NCBI RefSeq assembly: GCF_001305575.3
Contig: NZ_CP012373.2
Span: 1,550,001 to 1,614,000, forward strand
Length of the DNA stretch: 64,000 nucleotides
From: Beggiatoa leptomitoformis
GTDB taxonomy: Bacteria > Pseudomonadota > Gammaproteobacteria > Beggiatoales > Beggiatoaceae
Direction of reading: 5' to 3'
Positions 55,816 to 64,000 of the stretch are shown in pieces (position 1 is the stretch's first letter; the number at the start of each line of letters is the position of its first letter). Under the pieces are notes generated by a model. It was not told the DNA's origin. It was given only the letters and a program-made list of their open reading frames with translations, and did not search any database. The translations under genes were made by a program, and so were the position numbers.

Positions 55816-56817
55816 ATGCCATATAACCTAATATTTTTACTCCTGTTTTTACTCACAGCCTGCACTAGCGTGCATAGTCAGCCCTATCCTCTCTCACGCA
55901 CATACGCAGTTAATACAGACTACATGCAAATTCGCCTGCGCGGGACAGTACAAATCCCCACACAAGAAGTAGATAATTTAACGCTTGGGGGATTATCAGG
56001 ATTAGCATGGGATGAAGATGAACAACTGCTTTACGCGGTTTCTGATACAGGGCGTTTATTTCACCTACGACTAACTTTTGAACACCAACAACTACGAGAA
56101 GCAACCCCCATAAAAGCAGTTTTACTCAAAAATAAACAAGGGATTGCATTAAATACCCTTCGCCGACAACGCGATGCTGAAGGGTTGAGCATTCGCAATG
56201 GAAACAACGGCATTCAGGGCGACAGTGAATTAATCATTGCATTTGAACGTAACCCCCGTATTGAACGCTACCAACCCACGGGAGAATGGCTAGGAGCATA
56301 TTCTCTACCTAACCCATTAAAAAATATTGACAACTACTTATCTATCAACGACTCCCTAGAATCCGTTACCCTACACCCACAATATGGCATCCTAACCGCG
56401 CCTGAACACCCATTAAAAAGCGAGACAGCACAACAAATTCGTATTTTTAATTTACAAGGGCAATCATGGACATTACCCTCACACACCGCGCCAAACAGCG
56501 CAGTAACCGATTTAGCCGTGATGGACGATGGCACACTACTTTTACTAGAACGCGCCTTCACCTCGATTTTTTCGCCACTCATTATCAGTTTGCGCCGTGT
56601 ACAGCTATGCACCCAAAAAACGGGCAACACAACAAACGTGCAAGAACTGGCTGTTTTTGACAGCAGCAAAGGATGGTCTATTGATAATTTTGAAGGACTC
56701 ACCCATCACCACAGCGCATTTTTTCTCATGGTTAGCGATGATAACTATCGAAGCTTCCAAACAACCCTATTAAGTTACATAGAAATTATCAACCAGCCAC
56801 CCCTGCCATGCCACTAA
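55816..56817 (+). CDS. Lipoprotein with esterase-like phytase domain
   Basis: The 333-residue lipoprotein (lipobox LLTAC near residue 16) has the 'esterase-like activity of phytase' domain pattern: LGGLSGLAWDEDEQLLYAVS, DAEGLSIRNGNNG, NDSLESVTLHPQYGILTAPE and DNFEGLTHHHS. The family is poorly characterised and forms a beta-propeller-like fold. It may act at the outer membrane on phosphate esters or another substrate. Confidence 0.82.
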   Translation: MPYNLIFLLLFLLTACTSVHSQPYPLSRTYAVNTDYMQIRLRGTVQIPTQEVDNLTLGGLSGLAWDEDEQLLYAVSDTGRLFHLRLTFEHQQLREATPIKAVLLKNKQGIALNTLRRQRDAEGLSIRNGNNGIQGDSELIIAFERNPRIERYQPTGEWLGAYSLPNPLKNIDNYLSINDSLESVTLHPQYGILTAPEHPLKSETAQQIRIFNLQGQSWTLPSHTAPNSAVTDLAVMDDGTLLLLERAFTSIFSPLIISLRRVQLCTQKTGNTTNVQELAVFDSSKGWSIDNFEGLTHHHSAFFLMVSDDNYRSFQTTLLSYIEIINQPPLPCH

Positions 56818-56835
56818 AAAACGACAACAGTCGCA

Positions 56836-57402
56836 CTACTTTTGCAAAGGGTCTAATGCCGATTTAAACCGATACCAATCAAACGTATCCCACGGGTCTG
56901 TTTTCCGCTCGGGCGCAATATCACAATGACCAACAATATTATCCAACCGTTGCAAAGCAGGAAAAGCCTGCTGTAAAACATGGGTTAGCATAATCAACGT
57001 GGCATACTGAGCATCACTATACAACACCCCCTCACAGCCCTCTAATTCAATTCCAACAGAAAAATCATTACAACCCGCACGCCCTGCAAACTGAGAAATA
57101 CCCGCATGCCATGCCCGTTTTTGTAACGAAACATACTGCGTCACCTCTCCAGCGCGATTAATCAAAAAATGTGCAGAAACCCGCAACGTGGCTAATGGCA
57201 CAAAATAAGGGTCCGCGCTTATATCCAACTTATTCATAAATAAATCATCAATAAACCCACCACCAAATTGACGCGGTGGCAAACTAATCCCATGAATAAC
57301 TAACAATTCAATTGCCGTATCAACGGGACGATCGTTAAAATTAGGCGACAAACACAAACGTGTATTTAAAAGCCACGCACCCGTTATATCTAGTTGCAAC
57401 AT
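56836..57402 (-). CDS. ampD: 1,6-anhydro-N-acetylmuramyl-L-alanine amidase AmpD
   Basis: This cytoplasmic zinc amidase (about 188 residues) recycles cell-wall muropeptides. Zinc ligands and catalytic residues appear in LLVIHGISLP, GVELEGCEGV, NIVGHCDIAPERKTDPWDTFDW. Neighbouring features AHFLINRAGEVTQYVSLQKR and AWHAGISQFAGRAGCNDFSVG are classic AmpD. An ATG 12 bases earlier is possible. Confidence 0.95.
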   Translation of the reverse strand: MLQLDITGAWLLNTRLCLSPNFNDRPVDTAIELLVIHGISLPPRQFGGGFIDDLFMNKLDISADPYFVPLATLRVSAHFLINRAGEVTQYVSLQKRAWHAGISQFAGRAGCNDFSVGIELEGCEGVLYSDAQYATLIMLTHVLQQAFPALQRLDNIVGHCDIAPERKTDPWDTFDWYRFKSALDPLQK

Positions 57403-57763
57403 ATTACTTACCATCAATTAACGTAACTACCTAAATTAAAATTCTCAGGAATATCAGATACAAAAAACACTAACTACCTTATCTTTCAATCCTGTTAACG
57501 TGGATAACCCTGAAAATACCGAGCCAGACAAGCAACAACATTACCGACTATCCTCTTTCTTTATCTTTTAGTTAAGAAGTCTAATATTTAGAGTTGCGTT
57601 ACACTGTAAAGGTAAAACAACTTATCCTATACGGAACTCATATCGCATTAAAATCTATTTAATCCACTATCTGCATCAGAACTAACAAGATTTTTTAAAC
57701 ACAACTAAATCTTAACAAGCTCATGCAGACATCTTAAACAACAATAACGAAAGGCTCTCTCGT
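57403..57763. other. Intergenic region upstream of ppdK
   Basis: These 361 A/T-rich bases separate the divergent ampD and ppdK. No clear operator or riboswitch is visible. A ribosome site CGAAAGG (57749-57755) serves ppdK. Confidence 0.4.
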
Positions 57764-60541
57764 ATGACAACAAAATACGTTTATGCGTTTACCGAAGGTG
57801 ATGGCAAAAATAAAAAACTACTCGGTGGTAAAGGCGCGAATCTCTGCGAAATGACGCAAATTGGGCTAAATGTTCCCCCCGGTTTTGTGATTACCACCGA
57901 AACCTGCTTAACCTATTTAACCAACCCACAACGCACCCTACCTGACGATGTCATTGCCGAAGTCAAACAACACATTCAAGCCCTAGAAAAAACCACCGGT
58001 AAAGGCTTTGGCAATCCTGACAGCCCGCTACTCGTCTCCGTCCGCTCTGGCTCTGCCATCTCCATGCCCGGCATGATGGACACCATATTAAACTTAGGAC
58101 TAAACTTCAAAACCCTACAAGGACTTATTAAACAAACCGACAATGAACGTTTCAGCTACGATGCTTACCGCCGTTTTATCCAACTCTTTGGTAAAGTCGC
58201 GTTAGGTGTTGCCGATGAACACTTTGACAAACACCTAGATGCAGTCAAACGTCGTGCGGCGGTTAAAGATGATGTCAGCTTAGGCGCGAAAGAACTCAAA
58301 GAAGTTTGCACCCTCTTCCTCCAAGTCGTCCAAGAAAAAACCGGCAGACCTTTTCCCGAAGACGTTTTTGAACAACTAGAAATCGCCATCAAAGCCGTAT
58401 TTAACTCATGGCTAGGCAAACGAGCGATTGATTATCGCCGACAATTTAACATCACCCCCGAACAAGCCAACGGTACCGCCGTCAACGTTGTTGCTATGGT
58501 TTTTGGCAATATGGGCAACGACAGCGCGACAGGTGTTGGCTTTACCCGCAACCCCGGGACTGGTGAAAACCAAATGTATGGCGAATACCTTGTCAACGCA
58601 CAAGGAGAAGACGTAGTAGCAGGCATCCGCACCCCCAAACCCGTGCAAGACATGGCAAGCGAAATGCCCGAACTCTACACACAACTGGTTGCACTCAGCC
58701 ACAAACTTGAAAGCCACTACCACGAAGTACAAGATTACGAATACACCATTGAAAAAGGCGTACTTTACTGCCTCCAAACACGCAATGGCAAAATGAACGC
58801 CACCGCACTAGTGCGAACCTCCATAGAAATGGAAAAAGAAGGTCTTCTAACCAAAGAACAAGCCCTACTCCGCGTCAATCCCGAACACCTAGAACAACTC
58901 CTACATCCCCGTTTAGACCCCGACAACACCACACACGCCATTGCGCAAGGCATCTCCGCCTCCCCCGGTGCCGCCGTTGGCAAATGCGTTTTTGATGCCG
59001 ACCAAGCTGAACTACTAGGCAAAACGGGCGAAAAAATCATACTCGTCCGAGAAGAAACCAAACCCGAAGACATACACGGCTTTTTTGCCGCACAAGGCAT
59101 TCTAACCAGTCGTGGCGGAAAAACCTCACACGCTGCCGTTGTTGCCCGCAGTATGGGCAAAGCCTGCGTTGCGGGCGCGGAAAATATCCATGTTGACAGC
59201 AAATTACGCCAAGCGATTGTCGGCGATAGCGTCATACAAGAAGGCGATACCATCACCATTGACGGCTCAACAGGCAAAGTCTATCTAGGGGCAGTGCCGA
59301 CCATTCCGCCCAAATTCTCCCACGAATTACAAACCCTACTCAGTTGGGCAGACGACATCGCCCGCCTTAAAGTCATGGCAAATGCAGACACCCCAGAAGC
59401 CGCGAACAAAGCCGTAGAATACGGCGCGATGGGAATAGGCCTATGTCGCACTGAACGAATGTTTAATGCCGCTGACCGCCTACCCATCGTAGTAGAAATG
59501 ATACTCGCGCAAACCCCGCAAGAACGAAAAACCGCGCTAGACCAACTGCTACCCATACAACGCGCCGACTTTACCGAAATTTTCAAAGTGCTTGCCCCGC
59601 GTCCCGTTACCGTGCGCTTACTAGACCCACCCATGCACGAATTTCTACCCACAGAACGCGAATTACTAGACGAAATTGCACACCTACGCGAACTCTATGC
59701 AATCTCCAAAGGCGTAGAACACCTCGTTAGCGCATCCCGCTTTATGCGCGACCGCGAAGGCGGCGCGTTAAAAACCACACCCTCACCCTTCGACAGCATC
59801 AACGCCAACCTCGTCAGCGATGCCATCAGCAAAAAAGAACAAATGCTCCGTAAAGCACGAGAACTACACGAAGTTAATCCCATGCTTGGACATCGTGGCG
59901 TGCGCCTAGGCATTACCTACCCTGAAATTTATACGATGCAAATTCGCGCGATTTTTGAAGCCATCGCCGCCTGCCAAAAAGACAACGTTGCGATAAACGT
60001 CGAAATCATGGTGCCACAAGTTGCCACCGCACAAGAATTAAGTCACGTGAAAAAACTCATTGATGACATTCGCACCCAAGTAGAAGCAGAACAAAATGTT
60101 ACGCTACAATTTAAATTCGGGACGATGATAGAAGTAGTACGGGCATGTATGCGCGCGGGCAGTTTGGCAGAATTAGCCGAGTTTTTCTCATTTGGCACAA
60201 ACGACCTAACCCAAGCAACTTTCTCATTCTCGCGGGAAGATGCAGAAAATAAATTTTTACCCGACTACACCACATTAGGCGTTTTAAAAGACAACCCCTT
60301 TGAAGTCCTAGACGTTAAAGGCGTAGGACAACTCATGGAAATGACTGTAGAACGTGGACGTAAAACCCGCCCAAATATGAAAATCGGCATTTGTGGCGAA
60401 CAAGGCGGACATCCTGAATCTATTCGTTTTTGTCACTACGTTGGTTTAGATTACGTCTCTTGCTCTGCGCCCCGCGTCCCGATTGCCCGTTTAGCCGCCG
60501 CCCAAGCAAAGCTACTAGAAAAAACCTATCAAGTTGAATAA
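57764..60541 (+). CDS. ppdK: Pyruvate, phosphate dikinase PpdK
   Basis: This enzyme interconverts pyruvate, ATP and phosphate with PEP, AMP and pyrophosphate. It has 925 residues. Signatures are the nucleotide-binding start LLGGKGANLCEMTQIG and the FTRNPGTGENQMYGEYL loop. The phosphohistidine is in GGKTSHAAVVARSMGKACV, and the PEP-site residues are in FGTNDLTQATFSFSR, KIGICGEQGGHPESI and the C-terminal catalytic cysteine in DYVSCSAPRVP. Codons ending in C are clearly more frequent than in nearby genes, which may reflect strong expression or transfer. Confidence 0.97.
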   Translation: MTTKYVYAFTEGDGKNKKLLGGKGANLCEMTQIGLNVPPGFVITTETCLTYLTNPQRTLPDDVIAEVKQHIQALEKTTGKGFGNPDSPLLVSVRSGSAISMPGMMDTILNLGLNFKTLQGLIKQTDNERFSYDAYRRFIQLFGKVALGVADEHFDKHLDAVKRRAAVKDDVSLGAKELKEVCTLFLQVVQEKTGRPFPEDVFEQLEIAIKAVFNSWLGKRAIDYRRQFNITPEQANGTAVNVVAMVFGNMGNDSATGVGFTRNPGTGENQMYGEYLVNAQGEDVVAGIRTPKPVQDMASEMPELYTQLVALSHKLESHYHEVQDYEYTIEKGVLYCLQTRNGKMNATALVRTSIEMEKEGLLTKEQALLRVNPEHLEQLLHPRLDPDNTTHAIAQGISASPGAAVGKCVFDADQAELLGKTGEKIILVREETKPEDIHGFFAAQGILTSRGGKTSHAAVVARSMGKACVAGAENIHVDSKLRQAIVGDSVIQEGDTITIDGSTGKVYLGAVPTIPPKFSHELQTLLSWADDIARLKVMANADTPEAANKAVEYGAMGIGLCRTERMFNAADRLPIVVEMILAQTPQERKTALDQLLPIQRADFTEIFKVLAPRPVTVRLLDPPMHEFLPTERELLDEIAHLRELYAISKGVEHLVSASRFMRDREGGALKTTPSPFDSINANLVSDAISKKEQMLRKARELHEVNPMLGHRGVRLGITYPEIYTMQIRAIFEAIAACQKDNVAINVEIMVPQVATAQELSHVKKLIDDIRTQVEAEQNVTLQFKFGTMIEVVRACMRAGSLAELAEFFSFGTNDLTQATFSFSREDAENKFLPDYTTLGVLKDNPFEVLDVKGVGQLMEMTVERGRKTRPNMKIGICGEQGGHPESIRFCHYVGLDYVSCSAPRVPIARLAAAQAKLLEKTYQVE

Positions 60542-60557
60542 GTAACAGCAATAAAAT

Positions 60558-60590
60558 ATTAACCCCACTTTTTTTTAAAAGCGGGGTTAA
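60558..60590. terminator. Hairpin after ppdK abutting the IS
   Basis: TTAACCCC-ACTTTT pairs with AAAAGCGGGGTTAA (14-base stem, one mismatch). The IS630 copy begins at the very next base, so any original T-run has been displaced by the insertion. Confidence 0.65.
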
Positions 60591-61223
60591 TATAGTAACC
60601 GTATTTTAAAAAGAGAATAAGAAATGACCTATTCAACAAATTTCCGTAAAAAAGTATTAAAAGTGAAACAAGAAGAAAATCTCACCATAGAGCGGTAGCG
60701 AAACGCTTTCAAATTCAAATAGCCATCGCAAGCGTCATCAGGTAGAGCGAAGCACGGCAAGTCTTCCAAGACAAAATGAACTGTTATAAACAATCTGATA
60801 GGCAAATCGTTTTCATCGATGAAAGTGGTTTTGCTCATGATATGCCACGCCGTTTTGGTTATGTGCCTATCGGCTATCATTGAGGCTTTGCTTAATTTTT
60901 GTTTATTAACCGTCTCTTTAATTTCTGGGGCGATTAATTCCGATGTCTTTTTCGCTTGGATAACCCAAGACTTACTTCCTAAACTCCCTCAGAACTCTGT
61001 CATTGTGATGGATAACGCCACTTTTCATAAACGTAGCGACATTCAGCAGGCTATTTTAGACGTTGGGCATCTCTTGGAATATTTACCGCCTTATTCGCCT
61101 GATTTAAATCCTATTGAGCATGAATGGGCTCAGGCTAAGACTCTCCGTAAACAACAACATTGTTCTATTGATAAGCTCTTTTTACTGAATTCTATTTAAT
61201 CTTTTTATAGTACTGTTGCTATA
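60591..61223 (+). mobile_element. IS630-family element, degraded copy 2
   Basis: The element has the same terminal inverted repeats and near-identical 3' half as the copy at 11917, but different deletions. It lies between the ppdK hairpin and the restriction-modification gene and marks the start of the accessory region. Confidence 0.87.
60624..61199 (+). pseudogene. IS630-family transposase, second degraded copy
   Basis: The frame starts MTYSTNFRKKVLKVKQEENL at 60624, then suffers several small deletions and a stop near 60688. The region between FAHDMPRRFGYV and LLNFCLLTVSL is also shortened. The C-terminal half is open from 60819 and keeps VIVMDNATFHKRS and YSPDLNPIEHEWAQ. It is non-functional as read. 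Confidence 0.85.
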
Positions 61224-61317
61224 TTTAGTGAATCACTAAACTATCTGATTTATCATACAGTAATAAAAGTTAATTTAGCACAGAATAGAAAACCACTAAC
61301 CCCAAAGAACCATCACC

Positions 61318-63066
61318 ATGCAACTGCAACTTAAATCTTCCAGTAAAGTTATTACTGAATATTACAACGCGATTGAAGCCTTAAGCCGCAACCAGCAAAC
61401 CCATGAAGGGGCGGTTGCGCCGTATTTTGCCAATGTGTTGCGGCATTGTGCCAATCAATATGAACAATTAACGCTGGTCGAACAGTATTCGATTAAACGC
61501 GATGGGCGTAAGCCGCTGCGTGCGGATGGTGCGCTGGTTGATAAGCAAACCAATGTATTGCTGTATGGGATTTGGGAAGCCAAAGATTCCAAAGATAAAC
61601 TTGAGCAAGAAATCAAAAAGAAATTTAAGGATGGCTATCCTTCAGACAATATATTGTTTCAAAGTCCTGAACAAATTGTGTTATATCAACATAATGAAGA
61701 GGTTTTTAAGGCTTCGATTATTGACCAGCCTGAAAACTTAATTACGGGCTTAGAAGATTTTTTTAGTTATAAACCGCCTGTTTATGCACAATGGGAAGAG
61801 GCGATTGTTGCGTTTAAGGATAAAGTCGGAGAGTTGGGCGGGGCTTTGGTCGAAATTATTCTGAAAGAATTAAAATTGAATAAGCCTTTTAAGCAGGCGT
61901 TTGAAGATTTTAGCAATTTGTGCAGGGTGGCGATTAATCCTAATCTTGCTGAGTCTGCGGTGATTGAAATGTTGGTGCAGCATTTATTGACTGAACGGCT
62001 GTTTAGAACGATTTTTAATAATTCGGACTTTGTTAATAAAAATGTGATTGCGAAAGAGATTGAAAAGGTCATTTTAGCGTTGACTTCTCGCTCGTTCAGT
62101 CGGCATGACTTTTTGAAGAGTTTAGACCGTTTTTACATCGCAATTGAAGAAACTGCAAGTACGATTCATGCGTATGGGCGTAAACAGGACTTTTTGAATG
62201 CGGTGTATGAGAACTTTTTCCAAGGTTTTGCGGTTAAAGTGGCAGACACGCATGGCATTGTGTACACCCCGCAGCCGATTGTGGATTTTATGGTGAATTC
62301 GGTGCAAGAAATCTTGAAACAGGAGTTTAATCAAGATTTGTCTAGCGAAGGTGTGCATGTGCTTGACCCGTTTACGGGGACGGGGAATTTTATTCTGCGG
62401 GTAATGCAGGAAGTGGACGCGCTGAATTTAGAGCGTAAATATCGTAAAGAATTGCATTGCAATGAAATTATGCTGTTGCCGTATTACATCGCGAGCATGA
62501 ATATTGAACATGCGTATTATGAGCGCAGTCAGCAATATGAGCCGTTTTCTGGCATTTGTTTGGTGGATACTTTTGAGTTGTCTGAGCCAAAACAACAGGG
62601 TTTTAATTTCTTTGTCCCTGAAAACACGGAGCGGGTGAATGCTCAGAAGGCTGCGCCTATTTTCGTGATTATGGGCAATCCGCCGTATAACGTGGGGCAA
62701 TCGGATGAAAATGATAATAATAAGAATCGGAAATATCCACATCTTGATAGTTTAATTACTGATAATTATGCAAAGTTTTCAAAAGCAACTAATAAAAACT
62801 CTTTATCGGATGCGTATGTGAAAGCTTTTATGTGGGCGACAGAACGCTTGCAAAATCAGAAAAGTGGCATTATTGCGTTTGTGACGAATAGCGGCTTTTT
62901 GGATGGAATTGCGGCGGATGGAATGCGTCAGTATCTCGAAGAACATTTTGATGATATTCATATTTTCGATTTGGGTGGAAACTCGAGAAAAAGCGATGAT
63001 GATTTAGGGAATGTCTTCGGCATTCGTGTCGGGGTTGCAGTCACAATTTTGGTGAAAAAGGGGTAA
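61318..63066 (+). CDS. Type ISP-like restriction-modification enzyme, N-terminal part (nuclease + N6-adenine methyltransferase)
   Basis: This 582-residue piece holds a PD-(D/E)XK-type nuclease region (about 60-90: KPLRADGALVDK, then YGIWEAKDSKD with ExK). A helical spacer follows. The gamma-type adenine methyltransferase domain shows motif I LDPFTGTGNFILRVM (about 350) and motif IV MGNPPYNVGQ (about 452). No helicase domain is present, as in the shorter single-chain relatives of type ISP enzymes. The protein stops at VAVTILVKKG, where relatives continue into the target-recognition region. That continuation is found at 63673, after a toxin-antitoxin pair. G-ending codons are frequent, unlike the neighbours. 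Confidence 0.85.
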   Translation: MQLQLKSSSKVITEYYNAIEALSRNQQTHEGAVAPYFANVLRHCANQYEQLTLVEQYSIKRDGRKPLRADGALVDKQTNVLLYGIWEAKDSKDKLEQEIKKKFKDGYPSDNILFQSPEQIVLYQHNEEVFKASIIDQPENLITGLEDFFSYKPPVYAQWEEAIVAFKDKVGELGGALVEIILKELKLNKPFKQAFEDFSNLCRVAINPNLAESAVIEMLVQHLLTERLFRTIFNNSDFVNKNVIAKEIEKVILALTSRSFSRHDFLKSLDRFYIAIEETASTIHAYGRKQDFLNAVYENFFQGFAVKVADTHGIVYTPQPIVDFMVNSVQEILKQEFNQDLSSEGVHVLDPFTGTGNFILRVMQEVDALNLERKYRKELHCNEIMLLPYYIASMNIEHAYYERSQQYEPFSGICLVDTFELSEPKQQGFNFFVPENTERVNAQKAAPIFVIMGNPPYNVGQSDENDNNKNRKYPHLDSLITDNYAKFSKATNKNSLSDAYVKAFMWATERLQNQKSGIIAFVTNSGFLDGIAADGMRQYLEEHFDDIHIFDLGGNSRKSDDDLGNVFGIRVGVAVTILVKKG

Positions 63067-63068
63067 TT

Positions 63069-63299
63069 ATGCAAGCTTTTCAATTAACTTCACATGTCAG
63101 TCCTGAAGGGCTTTTGCAGATTCAACTGCCTGCGGATTTGGCAAATCAGGATGTTGAAATTGTATTAACGATTCAACCTAAAATAGCGCAAAATGCGGCT
63201 AAATTAAGCGAGTCGCCATTATTTGGTTTGTGGCGTGACCGCCCTGAATGTGAGGATGTGCAGGCTTTTGTAGATAATTTACGAACAGGGCGTTTTTAA
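63069..63299 (+). CDS. VapB-like antitoxin
   Basis: This 76-residue protein is encoded 2 bases after the restriction-modification fragment and ends one base into the toxin start (TAATG). The first half (LLQIQLPADLANQDVEIVLTI) looks like the small DNA-binding beta-strand domain of antitoxins. The C-terminal tail (PLFGLWRDRPECEDVQAFV, then RTGRF) resembles toxin-wrapping tails of VapB-like antitoxins. The pairing with a PIN protein makes the assignment. Confidence 0.82.
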   Translation: MQAFQLTSHVSPEGLLQIQLPADLANQDVEIVLTIQPKIAQNAAKLSESPLFGLWRDRPECEDVQAFVDNLRTGRF

Positions 63300-63676
63300 T
63301 GTTGGTTGATACTGATGTGATTATTTGGTTTTTGCGGGGCAATCAGCTTGCAGAAGCGCGTTTAAATCAAATCCATAAACTTAGATTATCGGTGATTAGT
63401 TATATGGAATTGGTGCAAGGTATGAGAAATAAACAGGAATTACAGGCTTTGCAAAAAACAGTGCAGTTATTTCAATGGCAGATTTTGCCTGTGGATGATG
63501 CCATTTGTCAGCTTGCGGTGCGTTATGTGGAAAATTATAGTCTAAGTCATGCTATGCGTTTAGCCGATGCGTTGATTGCAGCAACGGCGGTATATTATGG
63601 GCTTATCTTGTTGAGTGCTAACGATAAACATTATTCTGTGCTTTCGGATTTGAAATTAGAAGTTTTTCGCCCATGA
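63299..63676 (+). CDS. VapC-like PIN domain toxin
   Basis: This 125-residue PIN-domain ribonuclease carries the four acidic catalytic positions: D4 (LVDTDVIIWFLRG), E37 (ISYMELVQG), D90 (LADALIAATA) and D109 (LLSANDKHY). VapC toxins cleave tRNA or other RNA when their antitoxin is lost. The stop overlaps the next start by four bases (ATGA), and that next start opens the C-terminal part of the restriction-modification enzyme. Confidence 0.9.
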   Translation: MLVDTDVIIWFLRGNQLAEARLNQIHKLRLSVISYMELVQGMRNKQELQALQKTVQLFQWQILPVDDAICQLAVRYVENYSLSHAMRLADALIAATAVYYGLILLSANDKHYSVLSDLKLEVFRP

Positions 63677-64000
63677 ATACTAAAAAAGCTAAAATCTATT
63701 ATTCCCGTATTCCAATGGGCTTGAATAAAGCACAAAAATTACAGTTTCTGGAAGAAAAGAAGCATATCTTTAATGTGGGCTTAGAACGGATTATTCCTGA
63801 TGCTAAAAACAATTGGCTTACTGCGGGCTTAGAAAATGATTTTGATACTTTTGCGCCCATCGGCTCAAAAGAAGGCAAAGTCAGTAAACAAACAGAAGGG
63901 GTTATTTTTAAACTGTATGGGCGAGGCATTGCAACCAGTCGTGATGTGTGGGCGTATAATTTCAATCGTGACGAACTTGCTAAAAATATGCGTTTAACGA
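63673..64000 (+). CDS. Type ISP-like restriction-modification enzyme, C-terminal part (3' partial)
   Basis: The frame from the ATG at 63673 is open to the window edge (109 codons): MNTKKAKIYYSRIPMG at the start, then FNVGLERIIPDAKNNWLTAG, FDTFAPIGSKEGK, VIFKLYGRGIATSRD and VWAYNFNRDELAKNM. This sequence has the pattern that follows the methyltransferase domain in type ISP-like enzymes, and it is in the same frame as the fragment that ends at 63066. I infer that both pieces derive from one gene. Confidence 0.8.
   Translation, partial: MNTKKAKIYYSRIPMGLNKAQKLQFLEEKKHIFNVGLERIIPDAKNNWLTAGLENDFDTFAPIGSKEGKVSKQTEGVIFKLYGRGIATSRDVWAYNFNRDELAKNMRLT

Noticed and set aside
58412-58777. Several antisense frames within ppdK
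   Set aside because: They overlap a fully supported 925-residue enzyme gene and have no start signals or family motifs.

Overview
The window looks like a chromosome segment of a sulfur-cycle gammaproteobacterium, most likely a Beggiatoa-like member of the Thiotrichales. This is inferred from three things: the ruvB-ybgC-tolQRAB-pal-cpoB-queC order typical of Gammaproteobacteria, a low-GC composition, and the company of nif-type Fe-S assembly genes, a DsrE-like exported protein and a hydrogenase-maturation protease. No rRNA lies in the window, so the genus is not proven.

Layout. 1-9051: end of ruvB, then the co-directional cell-envelope cluster ybgC, tolQ, tolR, tolA, tolB, pal and cpoB, then queC, a small unknown gene, a retropepsin-like protease and nadC. 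9155-11353: lytic transglycosylase, two exported small proteins (DsrE-like, DUF4426) and msrB. 11404-11648: tRNA-Ser(GCT) and tRNA-Arg(ACG). 11917-12591: a degraded IS630-family copy. 12676-17386: an unknown receiver-like protein, then the nitrogen-fixation-type cluster iscA-nifU-nifS on the minus strand, divergent from nifZ and a small unknown gene. A sigma-54 -24/-12 promoter and a NifA-type upstream site lie between the two arms. 17446-19055: MFS transporter and bacteriohemerythrin. 19174-24916 (minus): a histidine and Tat run, hisA-hisF-[PD-(D/E)XK nuclease]-hisI-[SYLF protein]-hisE-HIT-tatA-tatB-tatC. 25110-29687 (minus): GNAT, glycosyltransferase, PstS-like protein and a chemoreceptor.

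29963-34445: DUF455 ferritin-like protein, DHH phosphoesterase, lipase-like hydrolase and two exported unknown proteins. 34662-36469: Crp/Fnr regulator divergent from an OmpW porin. 36765-42310: PAS histidine kinase, Ppx/GppA, a porin and a 56-residue lipoprotein. 42391-42641: a non-autonomous IS630 derivative carrying a large palindrome. 42674-50352: Tas-type aldo-keto reductase, DUF3422 protein, znuA with a Zur box, an Ig-like exported protein, a hydrogenase-maturation protease overlapped by an NtrC-type regulator, and DUF2889. 50355-60541: MscK-like channel, methyltransferase, DMT transporter, phytase-esterase-like lipoprotein, AmpD and pyruvate phosphate dikinase.

60591-64000 is an accessory region. 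It holds a second degraded IS630 copy and a restriction-modification gene of the type ISP-like (single-chain) kind. That gene is divided in two by a VapBC-type toxin-antitoxin pair. All four reading frames abut or overlap, and the two halves of the enzyme remain in the same frame. This nested arrangement is the most interesting object here.

Secondary highlights are the complete sigma-54/NifA promoter architecture of iscA-nifU-nifS, the NtrC-type regulator whose GAFTGA loop reads GAYTHA, and the IS630 deletion derivative with its nested palindrome.
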